The position numbers and the translations under genes were made by a program. Under the pieces are notes generated by a model that saw nothing but the letters and a program-made list of their open reading frames with translations, did no database searches and was not told where the DNA came from. From Gymnogyps californianus (lineage: Eukaryota > Chordata > Aves > Accipitriformes > Cathartidae), in the NCBI RefSeq assembly GCF_018139145.2, contig NC_059500.1:48258072-48322071 (forward strand): a DNA stretch of 64,000 bases, written 5' to 3'. Shown here one piece after another: positions 1 through 12,400 of the stretch; positions within the stretch are counted from its first letter, which is position 1; every line of letters begins with the position of its first letter.

Positions 1-607
1 TTCCTTCTGCACTTGTGATTCTTCTCCCAGAGGCATTAATCCTACAGAAAGCTACAGCACAGCTCTAGTTTGCATTTCTGCTTGCACAAAGACAATGAGA
101 ACAAGAAATTTAATCATTCTGTTAACTTTCAAGTAGCTCCTTTAAAAGAAGGAAAAAAAAGAAAGACCATCCTGCAGCGTACGTGAATACTCCCTATACT
201 TGAATACTCCTTAAGATTAGCAAGCCTTTCATCTGGAGGCTGACAACTAAAATCTAGTCCAGCATGGCATTGATCAAAATTATTTCTTCATCAGAATTTC
301 CAACGCTTAATATCAAAGGGATTTATTGATACTGCTCTGGTCTTCCTGTCCTTTGTGAAGAGTCGATAAGGCCTTTGCAGAATTTATGCCTGTATGAAGT
401 TGGGCAGGTCTCCTAACTATGCGTCACCTGTCAGTTTCCTCTACTCAGCTGCTTGCTCCTTTTCAGAAAGCAAAGAGAACTAGATAGGAGGAATAGCTTC
501 CCACAGCTGTCACAGGTTACTTAGCCAGTAAGAAGGCACTACCACAGAGGATATTACCCCCCATGTGCATAGCCCATATCATAAATGATGATAAATGAAT
601 TGGCCAC
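1..607. other. AT-rich noncoding sequence
   Basis: No repeat family or exon could be supported here. It lies immediately downstream, on the minus strand, of the exon candidate ending at 608. If the proposed gene is real, this is intron or 3' sequence. A minus frame stays open from 759 to 517, but its part below 608 has no further splice support. Confidence 0.4.
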
Positions 608-696
608 CTGTCCTCCCTTCCTGGAACGGGGCCCAGTTCAGGACTGAGGAGCATTGGCAGGCGGGTGTGAAGATGCTTGCACTGCTGCTGTTCATA
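608..696 (-). CDS. Candidate internal coding exon, unidentified protein
   Basis: The 89 bp frame begins with Tyr-Glu-Gln-Gln-Gln-Cys-Lys-His and continues through RLPMLLSPELGPVPGRED, leaving two bases for the next exon. The acceptor (AG at 698-697) follows a pyrimidine-bearing stretch. The donor GT is at 607-606, with a weak downstream context (GTGGCC). It starts in phase 0, which matches the phase 0 end of the candidate at 832-904, so the two join without a shift. The exon is richer in GC and CpG than its surroundings. No domain is recognised; the composition suggests a helical segment followed by a proline-rich turn. The alternative is a chance frame in noncoding sequence. Confidence 0.45.
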
Positions 697-831
697 CTGC
701 ATCAGGATCATGGATAATAAGATTACTTCACATTTTATATTTGTTAATCTATCTGGCACAAAAAATTAAACTTGTAAATAATAAAAAATTATTTAAAAAA
801 ATATGCCACTATAAGTCATGCTGATCCTTAC

Positions 832-904
832 CAATACATTGCTACGATCATGCCTGCAGTCTATTACAAGCTCTCCAATGTCTTTTAATTCATGAGCTTT
901 TAAG
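832..904 (-). CDS. Candidate internal coding exon, unidentified protein
   Basis: The 73 bp segment encodes LKAHELKDIGELVIDCRHDR followed by SNVL. It begins one base into the frame and ends on a codon boundary. The donor (exon ...TTG, then GTAAGG at 831-826) is strong. The acceptor AG at 906-905 is weaker, with a short pyrimidine tract. The next candidate downstream (608-696) starts in phase 0, so the join is consistent. The charged helix-like peptide and the CpG in the Arg codon favour real coding sequence. The protein is not recognised. Confidence 0.45.
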
Positions 905-950
905 CTATATGGAAATTTTCAGAAGGGAAAAATACTAAAAAAGAAAGAAA

Positions 951-982
951 ACAACAATAACAACAACAACAATAATAATAAC
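951..982. repeat. (CAA/AAT)n microsatellite
   Basis: CAA and AAT trinucleotides run for about 32 bases just upstream (minus-strand sense) of the candidate exon at 832-904. It is low-complexity sequence with no sign of function. Confidence 0.85.
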
Positions 983-3900
983 GTTTATGGTGCTTAAGTA
1001 GCCAAATAATTGAAGCTGGAAGTAACAAAAGTACACTTTTCTAGTTACGTAAACCTCTCAGAAGTAAGTGATTTAGGGATGCAAGTCCCACATCTGAAAA
1101 GCAATTTAGGACCTATAGCCCCCAGTCACACTTGGCCCTTTACCTCCAGTAGTGAATCCTTCTCTCTAAAGTGCCTGGACTAATTTTTAAATGAGAGTTA
1201 GATTCCCGGGTTACTTAGAGCCTTCTGATTATTTCTAGCTTCTGTGCTTCATGCTACTTTTCTATACAACTAGCTGGATTTTCAAAAGTGATGATTGACT
1301 TTGAGCATCCAACCTTAAATGCAATGAAAAAAGACTTGACTGATAAAGATATTTGATCTTCCTCTGAAAACTGGGCATTTGAAAATTGTTATTGTAACCA
1401 TGTAAATATCCCTGCTCACTTTCTTAAATCATGATTTTAGATTCCGAAAGCTCTAAGATTGACAGTGTTGGAGGAACTGACAGGGAAATAGTTTTCATCA
1501 GTGGAAATCCAGGAAATTTTAAAGAGGTAAATGTGATGGCCACTGTTTCAGATGTCAAACTGCTCGTTCTTCACCTGTCCCTGAGATGTAAGGTTAAGCT
1601 GAATTGAGTTTATATTCACGTTTGAAAGGCGAGGAATGTACAGTATAAGTGGAAAAAGAACATATTATTTGCTCTCCAGCCTTTGTTAAAAATTAAAGAA
1701 AAGGTGTATGCAGTGACATCACTTGCCATTCCATGTTGTTCAAGTACAGTAGCATCACTTTTGTCATAGACAAGTCACATGTGTCCTTCAGCCAACATCA
1801 GAATAAATGCACAAAAACCTGAAATCCAGATACGGCATGTTAGCTGCCACAGCCCTGCCAGTGAAGTAGCTTAGCACAAGGCATTGCCCAAATGGCTCTG
1901 TTTCATTGCACAGTGCTCAGACAATAACGGCTGCGTTATTTTGGTATACTATTCCCATTCCCCTGTCCTATTTTTTGCATAACACTCATTCCCTGGCACA
2001 CAAGGAGCATCAGCCCATTTGCCTAACATGACCTATCCAAAAATAAACTGCAAGCAACTGATCTTCTCTACTATTTTCAGCAGATGGCAAAAGAGGTTCG
2101 TAGTGAATGGCATGAACTTCCTAAAGCTGAGTACAGCAACAGCCGACTCCAATTAGACTAAGGGGAAACATCCCAGTAACAAAATTGTCCAGAGCTGGTA
2201 TCTGATGTATTAGAAGAAACATACTTTTCCATAATTTTACACTGAAACCAGAGCCTTAAACAAAAAACTTCGTTAACAACACAAAAATCTTTCTGCTTTC
2301 CCCTGACAGCCCCTTTTCTCTAGCATATATTTTTTGCCAGTCTTTTCTGATTTCATTCTCTCTGTGGATTTAGGGAAATACTGCAAGTGAGACTGGCTCT
2401 GCAATGACTTTGTGGATCATCTGCACAACTGCTTGTATGATTTATATGTTTTCTGAACCTCTGACCCTTGTAGTTTTATTTCTGTGCACTACTCTTTTCC
2501 TCAAGACAGTGACCTAATTTACAACAAATTACAATCCAGAAAAGAAACAAATAGGCAGTAAGAATTGCTGACACTGATGCCAGTACTTTGTATTCATCTC
2601 TGTGCTCATATTGTTTTCTCCTGCCTTCCCAACACATGAGAACTGCCACTCATCACCAGGTGCTCTATTTAAAAAAAAAAAAAAAAACAACCACCACCTG
2701 AATTATACACTTCTTGTGTCATGAATTCTCACAAATGTGTGGTACTAGCTGAATTAGCTCCCAAACCCCTAAGAATAACAATAGTTGCAAAAGCTGAGAA
2801 ATGTATGAGAAGAATCATAGGTCAGACTTTTTGGAGCAATGATTCTTGATATCTTTGTTTCTTAAAATCTAAAAGCCAGTAAATAATTTTGACTTTTTCA
2901 TTGTCTAACCACAACAACATGAGGTAGCTGTTTTCTATGCTATTCACTGCTGTGAACAACTCATCTTTTTTTGTAATGGGTTCTTGATTTTGTGCAGCAT
3001 CAGTACTTTTTCAGTGGAGTTGCAAGAAAAATGCACCAGATGGCTCTATGGTGACATTTGTCTGGGGTAGAGTGCCGATCACATGTTCAGAGGATATGTA
3101 ATACCTTCATTCCATGCAAACATAACTGGAATATTTATTTTAAAACTCTGGATAAATCCCTTTACCTTTTAATATCTTAGGTTTGATACCGTGAATAGGA
3201 CAGAGAAAGTGGCCGAGAAAAAGGCATATAGTAATAATATTTAAATTTAGAACTTTGACTATGAAGCAAAATCAAAATAAACTTGAGGCAAGATAGGCCA
3301 GAATGGATACCCAGGACAGGCTGTAATCAGATTTTAAGATGTGGTTCTTGACTTACACCTTGGGTGCTGCAAATCTTTAAGAGAATTCAACCTGGATTAT
3401 GAACTGTACTATACAAGAGTGACTACTCATCTATGGACAACTGAAAATGGCTAATCAATTTTCCTTACTATTACTGGCATTTTTTGGAATCTTCATGTCT
3501 CATTCTCAGCCTTTTGTACAAAGTTTAGCCTCTTAAGGCAGGAAGTGCTCAAGTTTTAACAAAAGCTTTTGGGCTTAACAGGGGTTTTTGAATTAATTCA
3601 GCTTTTCGTTTGGAAGTGAGGAATGAGAGAATTTTGGAGCTGTGTTTTTGCTGGGCTTAGCACTTTTTGCAATGCAAGAAGAGCAAATGCAGCCTGACAT
3701 GCAGATGATATGGGAAGTCAGGGCTAGGAATACATCCCATGCTTTACAGGGCTGCTGCAGGATGAGGATGCAACAGGTCGTTAGCTGGTTTTGGGGGAAC
3801 TGGGAGAGGTGTAGCTCTGAGCTGCAGCCATGAGTGAGGAGCTGCTGGTGGCACAGCAAATGATTGTGTAATGGGGCAAATGGAGGGCAAAGAGCCCTCT

Positions 3901-4842
3901 CCAGCTTTCCCAGCCAGACCATAACTTGTGAATTTCCATTTCACTGAAAGCTTCAACTGAGTAAAAAGATTAATTTGAGAAAAAAATAGTTCTATGAAAT
4001 CTTCACTGTTTTTAAGAGAAAATCAAAACAGTTTTCAGAAAGCTGTTTAGTCTTTTTCAAAGAACATTATCTAATCTGTTTATTATGTTTTTCAAGTTTT
4101 ACAGAGAAACCTAGATATGTATTGGTCATCAGGGCAAAAAAGTAGCAAATAGCAATACATAAAATTCAGTATTTTTCACTTAATCAGTATTCAACTAATG
4201 AAAGTACAATAAAGAAATCAGAAAGACTGTTCATAATCGAAAGAATTACCAGCAACATGTATGTCACCCAGAATCTGACTCTACTGACATTTTTGTAATA
4301 GCAAGTGATACACAAGTATCATCTACTCTCCAGTTTTTTAAAGATCAGTTCCTTAAATCGTCACTGAAAGAGAAGCCAGAGCTTTTTTCTCTTAAGTCCT
4401 CTTTGTAAAAGCATTACACAAAGTAAAAAACAGCTAAACTGGAGTATTACAAAAATATTTCATAATATGTAAAACCACTATAGAAAGCATATGGAATATT
4501 TAAAAAATTAAAGTACTTTAAAAATAAATGAAAAGCATTAGTAAGTGCACAAGATTTCCAAGATTTTATGGTACTTATATTACAACATAAATAAACATAA
4601 TAGCAAAAATCTGATTCTTTAGTATTTATATATAAAAATATATAGTTTTATTTCAGAAGAATTCTCCAGGCATAATGTGACCAAAATGTATGCTGTCACT
4701 TGGGTTTCTCAGCTGTTTTTCAGTCAATATTTAGAAACTGCCACCCAAATGAAGCCTGGTGGCTCGCTCTGTCTTTCTACATTTCAAACCATCAATAGCT
4801 GACTAAGCCCTGTAAAACTGAACTCTATTGACTGTAGCCAAA
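983..4842. other. AT-rich noncoding block
   Basis: The block holds a 17-base A run at 2671-2687, a GC-richer patch at about 3590-3930 and no supported exon. A weak exon possibility lies near 1135-1170 on the minus strand. It has a GTAAAG donor and a frame leaving two bases, which would fit the exon at 832-904, but its acceptor is poor. Nothing else is recognised. Confidence 0.5.
2671..2687. repeat. Poly(A) run, 17 bases
   Basis: This is an uninterrupted A run followed by CAACCACCACC. No attached retroposon body was recognised upstream. Confidence 0.8.
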
Positions 4843-5220
4843 ATGATAGAATCATAAAATTGGAAAAGACTAAAAGATGTCTTCCAGTCTTTTCACCTTT
4901 CTCACATGGAACAACTATAATTTTAACATTTTTGACAGAGCTTCGCCTAACATATTCATAAAGACATTCTGTGATACAGATTTCACAGACTCGCCAGACA
5001 TATCAACTAATTCTCTGTCCTTGTTGGAATGAATTTTTTCCTTGCTATGTAGCCTGGACCTTCCTTGCTGTAATTTAAACCCAGTACTTCTTGTTTTATG
5101 GACACAGAGTACAAACTATTGTCCCTGTCTCTACAGCAGTTGTTTACAAATCTGAAGACCACGTACCCTTCCCTTTATCTTCTTACAAACACACCATCTG
5201 GGGCTTGCTTAAAGACACTG
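4843..5220 (-). mobile_element. Old CR1 LINE 3' fragment
   Basis: The segment starts with a decayed form of the CR1 3' tail in reverse (GATAGAATCATAAAATTGG). It then continues with diverged sequence resembling the reverse complement of the CR1 3' region, including the stretch around 5065-5105 (TGTAATTTAAACCCAGTACTT). It is heavily mutated, so the inner boundary near 5220 is approximate. It lies beside candidate exons of the proposed gene and would be intronic. Confidence 0.6.
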
Positions 5221-5273
5221 TAAGCATCAGTCAGACATGATTTCCAATGGTGGACAGTAACAGATTTCTTTAC

Positions 5274-5323
5274 CTGCCCTCTACCCTGCAGCCTGAGAGC
5301 CGCTGTTTTCAGGACGGTGCTCT
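5274..5323 (-). CDS. Candidate small coding exon, unidentified protein
   Basis: The 50 bp segment begins with two bases that complete a codon and then encodes STVLKTAALRLQGRGQ, ending in phase 0. The acceptor AG (5325-5324) follows a reasonable pyrimidine tract, and the donor CAG|GTAAAG (5273-5268) is good. The upstream candidate 5626-5705 leaves one G, so the joined codon is GAG (Glu) and the frame is kept. Doubt comes from its closeness to the CR1 fragment and from the short length. Confidence 0.28.
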
Positions 5324-5625
5324 CTGCCAGTCACAGAGGGCACAGCAGAAATTTCCTATATAATATTTGTTTATTTAGTTCTAACTGTACTGTCCTGCTC
5401 TAATTGTAACATATTCTGTTCCAACATATCTGTGTCCCATCAGGAGTATTTTTTCTTCCACTTTCTGACAATGAAAAAGCAGGGGGAGGTGGTGGTGAAA
5501 CAAGGAGAAAAAGGAGGCCAGTATAATGCACCGCTACTGAAAGCAAACCTTTCATTAAACTCACTGAAGGATTTGTCTGACATGGAACAGAAGGGATGAC
5601 ACAGAAAAAAGGCTGTTTAGCTCAC

Positions 5626-5705
5626 CGTCGAATAGTTGGACAATGGTTCTCTGAGTCAATAAGAGTATGCTTAAATTTGTGTGCTTCCCTTTATTCAGTG
5701 CAGTA
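5626..5705 (-). CDS. Candidate internal coding exon, unidentified protein
   Basis: An 80 bp segment encodes TALNKGKHTNLSILLLTQRT followed by IVQLFD. It starts one base into the frame and leaves one base. The acceptor has one of the best pyrimidine tracts in the window (about 5707-5735, read on the minus strand), and the donor is ACG|GTGAGC at 5625-5620. A second frame is blocked by a stop near the 5' end. The hydrophobic run followed by an acidic turn looks like a beta-strand repeat, but no family is recognised. Confidence 0.42.
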
Positions 5706-6385
5706 CTTGAAAAATAGAGAGGAAAGAGCAAGGGAATATAATGAGTTTACTTCTTTTATTTCCCTCTTTCACTAATTGTAAGTCTTCTCAGATACACTTT
5801 GAAAGTCTTAACAAAGACAATAGATCTCCCACTTGCTTGCTGTAATTAAGCTTTTATTTTGAAATTAAATATAAGACTAAACTTCAGCTTGCTTATTTTA
5901 TTTGCTAATTCAGCTACTATATTTGATTTTTGAAACTGTTATGATTGAGTCATCCCGCCTAATACTGTTACAAGATACCCAGGGTAATATATGTGTCCCA
6001 TTAATTTTACTGTCTTGGAGGAGGATGGATATCATTAAAATGCCAGTATTACACAAGAGAGATGACAAACAGCAGGCTCTGAATGGGAAAAGGATCTCTG
6101 TGGAAGTGTTGTTATTTTCCCACAGTCCTAGAAAACATCACGTTCAGCTCCTGCCACCATTACAACTAACAGGACCCCTTACATTGACAAGATTTTACCA
6201 ATTCAGTTATAGTATGTAGAGCTCTCCAATTATTCTACTTTCTCTCTCACAAGGAAAAAATGATGTTGCTAATGGCCCATCAGGAGTATTTTCTGAGTCA
6301 GTATCTGCCTGAGTCAGACAAATGCTGGTGCACGTCTGAATCCAACCACAATTTAATTTTGTTTCATAATTGCAGTGAGTGCAAA

Positions 6386-6747
6386 CTACGCTATGAAGTC
6401 ATTGAGAGGAGTCAACTGACAGATGCAAGCTGGAATTTGTGTCAAGAAAACTCTATTCCCATCTTTTTGACAGAAGAAAGCAGAGAAGAAGGCAAAACTA
6501 GGTAAGAAGATAAAAAAGGAAGTATCTGGGGAGCAGAACAGGACTCTTGGAGAGAGAGTTTTCTGTATAGTATTTTGTAACTTTTCCACAGATGTTTCTT
6601 TCATATATTGTCTGCCAGCAAAGAACAGCTGTTTAAGAAGTTCCTTTAAAGAGTTTTCCTGACTCTTTTTTTCACTGCTACTTGGGAAGAAAATACTGCA
6701 GTTCTGCACTTGGTCACACACAAAAATATGAAATGGCTCTGTGATGT
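6386..6747 (-). CDS. Candidate coding segment with uncertain 3' limit
   Basis: After an acceptor AG at 6749-6748 the frame reads ITEPFHIFVCDQVQNCSIFF, then a serine/lysine-rich stretch and LKELLKQLFFAGRQYMKETS. It stays open until a stop at 6386. The first 75 or so residues look protein-like; the remainder turns F/S-rich, as expected for noncoding sequence. No good donor was found where coding quality drops, so the exon end is unknown and this may be a chance frame. A plus-strand frame with good splice sites (6254-6501) overlaps it, and at most one is likely to be real. Confidence 0.3.
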
Positions 6748-7553
6748 CTGTGGCACTCAGGTAACACAAAAATCTGTGAGTGAGTGCTGTGTGGAGAGAC
6801 AGGCATCAACTGAGCAGAACCGTGGGAACTAACCACTCTTTGAACAGGGTTGTAGATAGCTGGACTGTGGAGGCCTATTTTGTACTAAGGGCTGCTTGAT
6901 GAGTGACCTACACAGGTCTCGGGGAGGTCTGGACCATCCAATCCTGTCTAGAGCAATTACAAACATGGTCTACAAATGTGATAGTGAGGCCCTGCTCCTA
7001 TACCAGAAAGGCAATCCAGACCATACCATTTCCTCCATCAGGGAACTCAGAAGGGATTTTGGGGAAATTCCTGCAGTATTTGTCAAGTGCTGAATTTCCC
7101 CCTTGATGTTTAGTAAGGAAATAAAGGTCTTGTCTTATCTCTGGTCCTGCTACCATGAGCCGTAGAGCTTTCCAAATGACCAGCTGTTACTGAGCATCCT
7201 GACAGGAATGGTAATAACCCAGTAAAGGGCAATCAAAGCAAACAAAAACCAAATTCCCAAGCAGCTGTTTAGATGGAGAATGCTAAAAGCTGTGTGCTAG
7301 CAGAATGGAAAAGTAAGCAGTAAGGTGTTAATTCTTTCACGTTTGTGAGACTGCTTAGTGAAAATATCTGAAAGGTCGTGCAGGCACTCTGCTAATCAAG
7401 TGTGGAAGGTGCCAAGACAGGAGGAGAATCATGCTATAACAACATCACATTCTGCCAATTGCCTAACAGCAGCAGGAGAAGGATTCTGCTCTAACTCCCT
7501 TTCGTTGGCCTAAATTAAATCTAGAGTTATTAACATGACTAATGAAACCTTAC

Positions 7554-7594
7554 ACAAGCTCCATGGTGCATTTTGAGACCAGTCCTTCTCCTAG
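7554..7594 (-). CDS. Candidate small coding exon, unidentified protein
   Basis: A 41 bp segment encodes LGEGLVSKCTMEL and leaves two bases. The acceptor is CCCCCAG at 7601-7595, preceded by CTTTTGA. The donor is TTGT|GTAAGG at 7553-7548. Two frames are open through it, so the reading is uncertain. It shares orientation with the other candidates. Confidence 0.27.
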
Positions 7595-9353
7595 CTGGGG
7601 GTCAAAAGCCTACTGACCTCCTGACCAGAAGAGAAGATGACAGTACCTATTTCAATACACATTTCTCATCGAAACACTACATAGAATGAGAACATCAAAT
7701 AAATGTAGCCAACAAATCTTCTCCTCTCCTTTTTCATCTTCTGCAAATAGAGAGCAGCATATGGTGTAAATGTTATGAAAAAACTGGAAAAATCAAGGCA
7801 GGCAAGTGTTAATAGAGAGAACTGGCACTAAAAATTGGTGGATGCCCCCAGATCTCCATGGATTTAACAGAACTGCACATACTGAGGAGTGGGGTAAGAT
7901 CTCATGCTGAGTATACTTCAGTTCCCGTCACTTGTGGTAGGAAGTAAAATTCTCTTTAGCATTCAACAGTCATAGTGTATGTTGTAGCACTGAAATAAAA
8001 TCTTCATGCTCTGTGCAAACCTTACTTCTTGGGGTAAAAGTAATCCATGCTGCTCTGAGCAGAAAGTGAAAAATCTAGTAGAAAAATACAAAACCCAATG
8101 GCAACCTCTAGCTGGGAGTCTTGATTAACAATGAGGGAATATTCGAATGAACGCCTGTAGCATTAGGAATGAAACCTAATAATAAAGCAGGATGCAATAC
8201 CATATGAATTATATTCCCCATTGCAGCATATCATCACTGTGACACATGATGTCTAAACTTCCAATGCTTTCAGCTCTGCTTAAAATGGTGACGCAGCCAC
8301 AAATCAAGGGAACTGTTGATAGATGGGGAATGCAATTGAGGCATTTCTCACGCGCACATGTACAATCTCAGTCATGAGAAAAATCTGTCTATTAGAAAAC
8401 CAAAATCTCACTCCTGGCTATGACAAGGGACAGATCTAATGGGAGAAGAGGGAGGGAAAAATGTTTTGGAAGTTGTTCAACATTTACTCAGTGTCTGAAG
8501 ACAAAAAAGGAGGGGAGAAAAGATGGAGAAGGAGAAGAGGAAAAAAGCTTGGTTTTAGAGAAAGAAATACCTAATGGCATGCTATACTGTCAAAGCAAGA
8601 TGAAGCCAACATGTTGCTGCTGTACGCCTGGATTAATTATATAACCCGTAACCTGCAACTTCAGAAATTGAAGGATTTCTTTCCAGTAGCTCTAGGGCCT
8701 GACTTGTCAGAGGCATATGTTGATGTTGCTAATGCTCAAAAACTGATGTATATTAGCTGCAGACGTATTTGTGTCAATTCCCTTTACATTTCATGATCTT
8801 TTTTCTTTGTCATGAAGAAATCACTACAAATGTAAGACAATTACACTTGATAAAATCTGGTAGATAAACTGCCATAAATAGGTGAAGCTTCTGTTCCTCA
8901 CTGCTCAGAGAACACACAAGACATTTTCTTGCTACTAACCACTGACATTATCCCAATTTCTATTGATTTAGACTCCAGGAGAGAAAAATAAAAGTGGCCT
9001 ATAGGCTAGCACAGACTCCAAAAATGTGCAGCATTTTTTTGAGGGAGGATTCAACTAAGACACACCGGACAGTGACAGAAACAGTATGGACTACCTAGCT
9101 GACAATGACGCTGACTGTTTTTTTCTCCCAAATTTGCGACTGCCTAACCATGTGATAAGTCATTTCATGATGTAACTCAACCACTATGAAGTGGTCTGAG
9201 GTGTACAGATGAAAGGCTGTATGCTAATAATTATTATTCATCACATCCATCCAGCAGACATATCTGAAGAGATTCCTTCACACCCTCTGGTGACAACGGA
9301 AACTTTCCAACCCCATCGAAATAACAAGGAAAGCCAGGTGGCAATAACATCAC

Positions 9354-9420
9354 CTGCTTTCCTGCGGGGTGAATCCCTCTGGTAAATTATACACTTGTTT
9401 CTCCAAAGCTCTCCTCGTCT
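9354..9420 (-). CDS. Candidate internal coding exon, unidentified protein
   Basis: The 67 bp segment completes a codon with two bases, encodes TRRALEKQVYNLPEGFTPQE then Ser, and leaves two bases. The acceptor is CACTTCAG (AG at 9422-9421) and the donor is GCAG|GTGATG at 9353-9348. It contains three CpGs. A second frame is also open, but the chosen one has better residue balance. The family is not recognised. Confidence 0.36.
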
Positions 9421-12400
9421 CTGAAGTGCTAAAACTTAACTTAGCCAATAGTCAGAACAACTACCCCCAAATTCTACAACTGAACAACGAAATCCATTTA
9501 ACCTAGGCTTTGGAAAAAGTCCAATGTGACATAAGCAGTAATGAAAGTGTACCTTAAGTACACTAATGAAAGTAAGAATGGAGTTTTAAAAGTGCTATTT
9601 GTTTAATTTTTTTTTTTTAAATTGTATCAAAGATTTGATTTTTCTTGTAGGTTGGCAATCTGCATTTAAGGTTGTATTTTGTTGAGTGAGAGAACAGTTA
9701 AAGTGAGCCCTATGACTCAGAGGTACATCTCAGCCCCACTCTTCTCCCTCATGGAGGCTGCTACTAATGCTGTGAACAAGGTGGCCTTCGTTATAGACTG
9801 CACGTTTTAATGGGGAATTTAATGTTGGCCTGCTTTGTTTGTTTGTTTGAAGCATGAAAGTACTGTTTGTTGGGTTTGACTGAGTTGCAAATGTCATCTG
9901 GTCATCTGAGTTCAGAAGTAAAGGCAAGCAGGCAGAAATGCAGGTCACACCATTCTCACAATGAGCAGGTAATCAGACGGGTTTTTTTCCCCCAGCAATT
10001 CAGGTAGACACAAGACTGTTTCTTCTGGTCTTGCTGTAGGGACAGAGTATAAAATGAACAACATACAACATGTGTACAACACACATTTCTCCCGCTTAAA
10101 AGTACAGTTACGGTATCTTCTGCAAAAATCACTTTAAGTTGGTGCTCTGTAATTACAGGGTATTTAAACCCTAATTAGCACAGATTTAATTTATCCTTCA
10201 GGATGTATCAGTCATTGGCCAGGCAATCCATGAGATTTGAATGTACTCCTATCTGACAAAACTCCTTAAGTACTGCATATGATTGGCAAACTGTGTTTTC
10301 AGTTTTGAAACATACAGCACAGACATTAAATTCCCCTCAGAACTCATACCATATATTTATACAAAACTAATACTTGCAACATTAGACTAAATTTAAAAAG
10401 AAAACAAAAAACTCTTAAATGTAACAATAGCTATCAGCGCAAATATTTAAGAAAATGAGTATTTATTGATTTGATCTTTGCCAGTAGTTTATGCAAATTT
10501 ATCTAGTGCTATCTGATGAAAGGCAGCAAAAAAATTACTTATTAGGAAAACAATTAGCATACATGAAAGAATAATTTCATTTAGCAGAAAGTTAACTCTT
10601 TTTAAGGTAGAAGTATCTGTAATCTTTTTGTTTTCCTTTAACTGTAATTCTAAGTTGCCTTCATAGTAACACAACTTGTCAACTTATCAACTTACCAAAC
10701 TTGTCAAACAAATGGCCAATGGACTTTCACTGGAGAAGTATGAATAACTCCTATGCACCACATTTTATGAAAGCGTGCCCCTTTCCTTGTGCTGGTGCTG
10801 GCACTTTTCTGACCCTGCAAAAACACTCCAGGCAAGACAAGTGTCTGTCCAGCACAGCTGCCTGAGTCAGCTTACCCTGGGCCCAGGACAGCCCTGTGCT
10901 GGCCAGGGAAAGAGTGGGACATCAGCTGCCAGAGCAGCATGGACAGCGGGATCTCAGCAACCTATGCTTAGGTCAGTGCTTCCATGGGAGAGTTCATGCC
11001 CAAGTGGGCAGGTAGTATTCCTTCAGTTGTCAGTCAGGACAGAGTAAATTTCACCTGAGGAAAAGAGGTAATTTCTGCTCAAAACCAAATGCTGTTAAGA
11101 ATAACTCAGTGAATGGGAGAGAGGAAGGCAAGGCTACCACAATACGTACTTTACAACTTTATTCTTTGTGAATAAAATTAGTATAAAGGTGAAAGAGAAA
11201 ATCCAAGATTGCTTCAAATCAGAAAAGGATTAACTGCATTTGGTTCCCCCATCCAAGAATCCACAGCAATAGTGGCAGGCAATGAAGCTAAAACAAGGTC
11301 AAACAAACGGGGTTAAGCAATGCGCTACTGGCTGGAGCCAGTCATACTCAGAGTGTTCATTTTTAACTGCTAGCAAATTACTGAGGCATAACTGAAAGAA
11401 CTGTCAGTCTATGGCTTTTACAGAATATCATGACTGCTATTAATACTGTACGTCAGGTAATTTAGTTGTCAGGATGTGAAGACAGTATTCAGAACGCCTG
11501 TAGTATTACACTGCAAAAATGCAGTACAAGATTCATCAAGATAATTGTGTTGCCTGACAATATCTAAAACACTTGATGGTAATCAGTGGTTTACTGGATT
11601 TGTCTTATAGATGTTGACCCTCCTCCCATCACCAGGTGTTTATGAGTCAGTGGGCTAAGGAGTATTGTATTCATTTCAAAGGAGCGCTCTGACCGCCTCT
11701 GCCCATAGCCATATTGATATGGACAGGCTTTGAAAATTACCCTCTGCAACCACTATTAGCAGTAATGATGACGGACCTCGAAAGACAGGAGGGATGAGTA
11801 GCATGAGCAGTACAGTGTGGTGGAAAGGGAAGAATTCTTCTCTCTGGTATTCAGAAAGTGCCAGTCATCCGAATATCTGCCTAGAAATAAAACATCAGCC
11901 ACAAATGCAGCTCATACCATGACTGTCCACTGCAAAGCCAGACACCTCATGCATTAGGCCTAGCAGACAGTTTGGTCAGGAAGGCAAAGAATCACAGGAC
12001 CAAATAAGGGAACTAAAACAGACTCGAACATTTTAATGCTGTTACTTAAGATTCACGTTCAAATAAAGTAATTATTTACTAACCCTAGCCATCATCTGCC
12101 ATTGATGGAGCTCTCCCATAATATTTGTAACACTCGGTAAAATATTCTTCTAATCTGATAGATGTAAATACTGAGGTCCCTGAATGGAGAGTTTATACTT
12201 TCACCTTAATTCTACTGGGACTTGTAGTTTCAAAAAACTCCCACATTATGTTTTGCTGTCTTTACAGCTTTTATCTCAACAAGGTTAAGGGCTCGATGAG
12301 GAAGAACATAAAATCAGTTTCCCACCTCAGCAGAGGACTGATGCTTCTTGTCCAGCCTGCAGCACCAACAAGAGGAGAAAAGGTTTGCCCTTTTTTTGGC

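Noticed and set aside
3163..3235. Minus frame before AAAAG|GTAAAG
   Set aside because: No acceptor AG occurs at a workable distance.
5436..6292. 17-base exact repeat (CCCATCAGGAGTATTTT) at 5436-5452 and 6276-6292
   Set aside because: A shared 17-mer is expected about once by chance in 64 kb of biased composition, and similarity does not extend beyond it.
10695..10775. Minus exon before a TTTG|GTAAGT donor near 10695
   Set aside because: The donor is strong, but there is no acceptor with a pyrimidine tract and the only suitable frame has a stop upstream.
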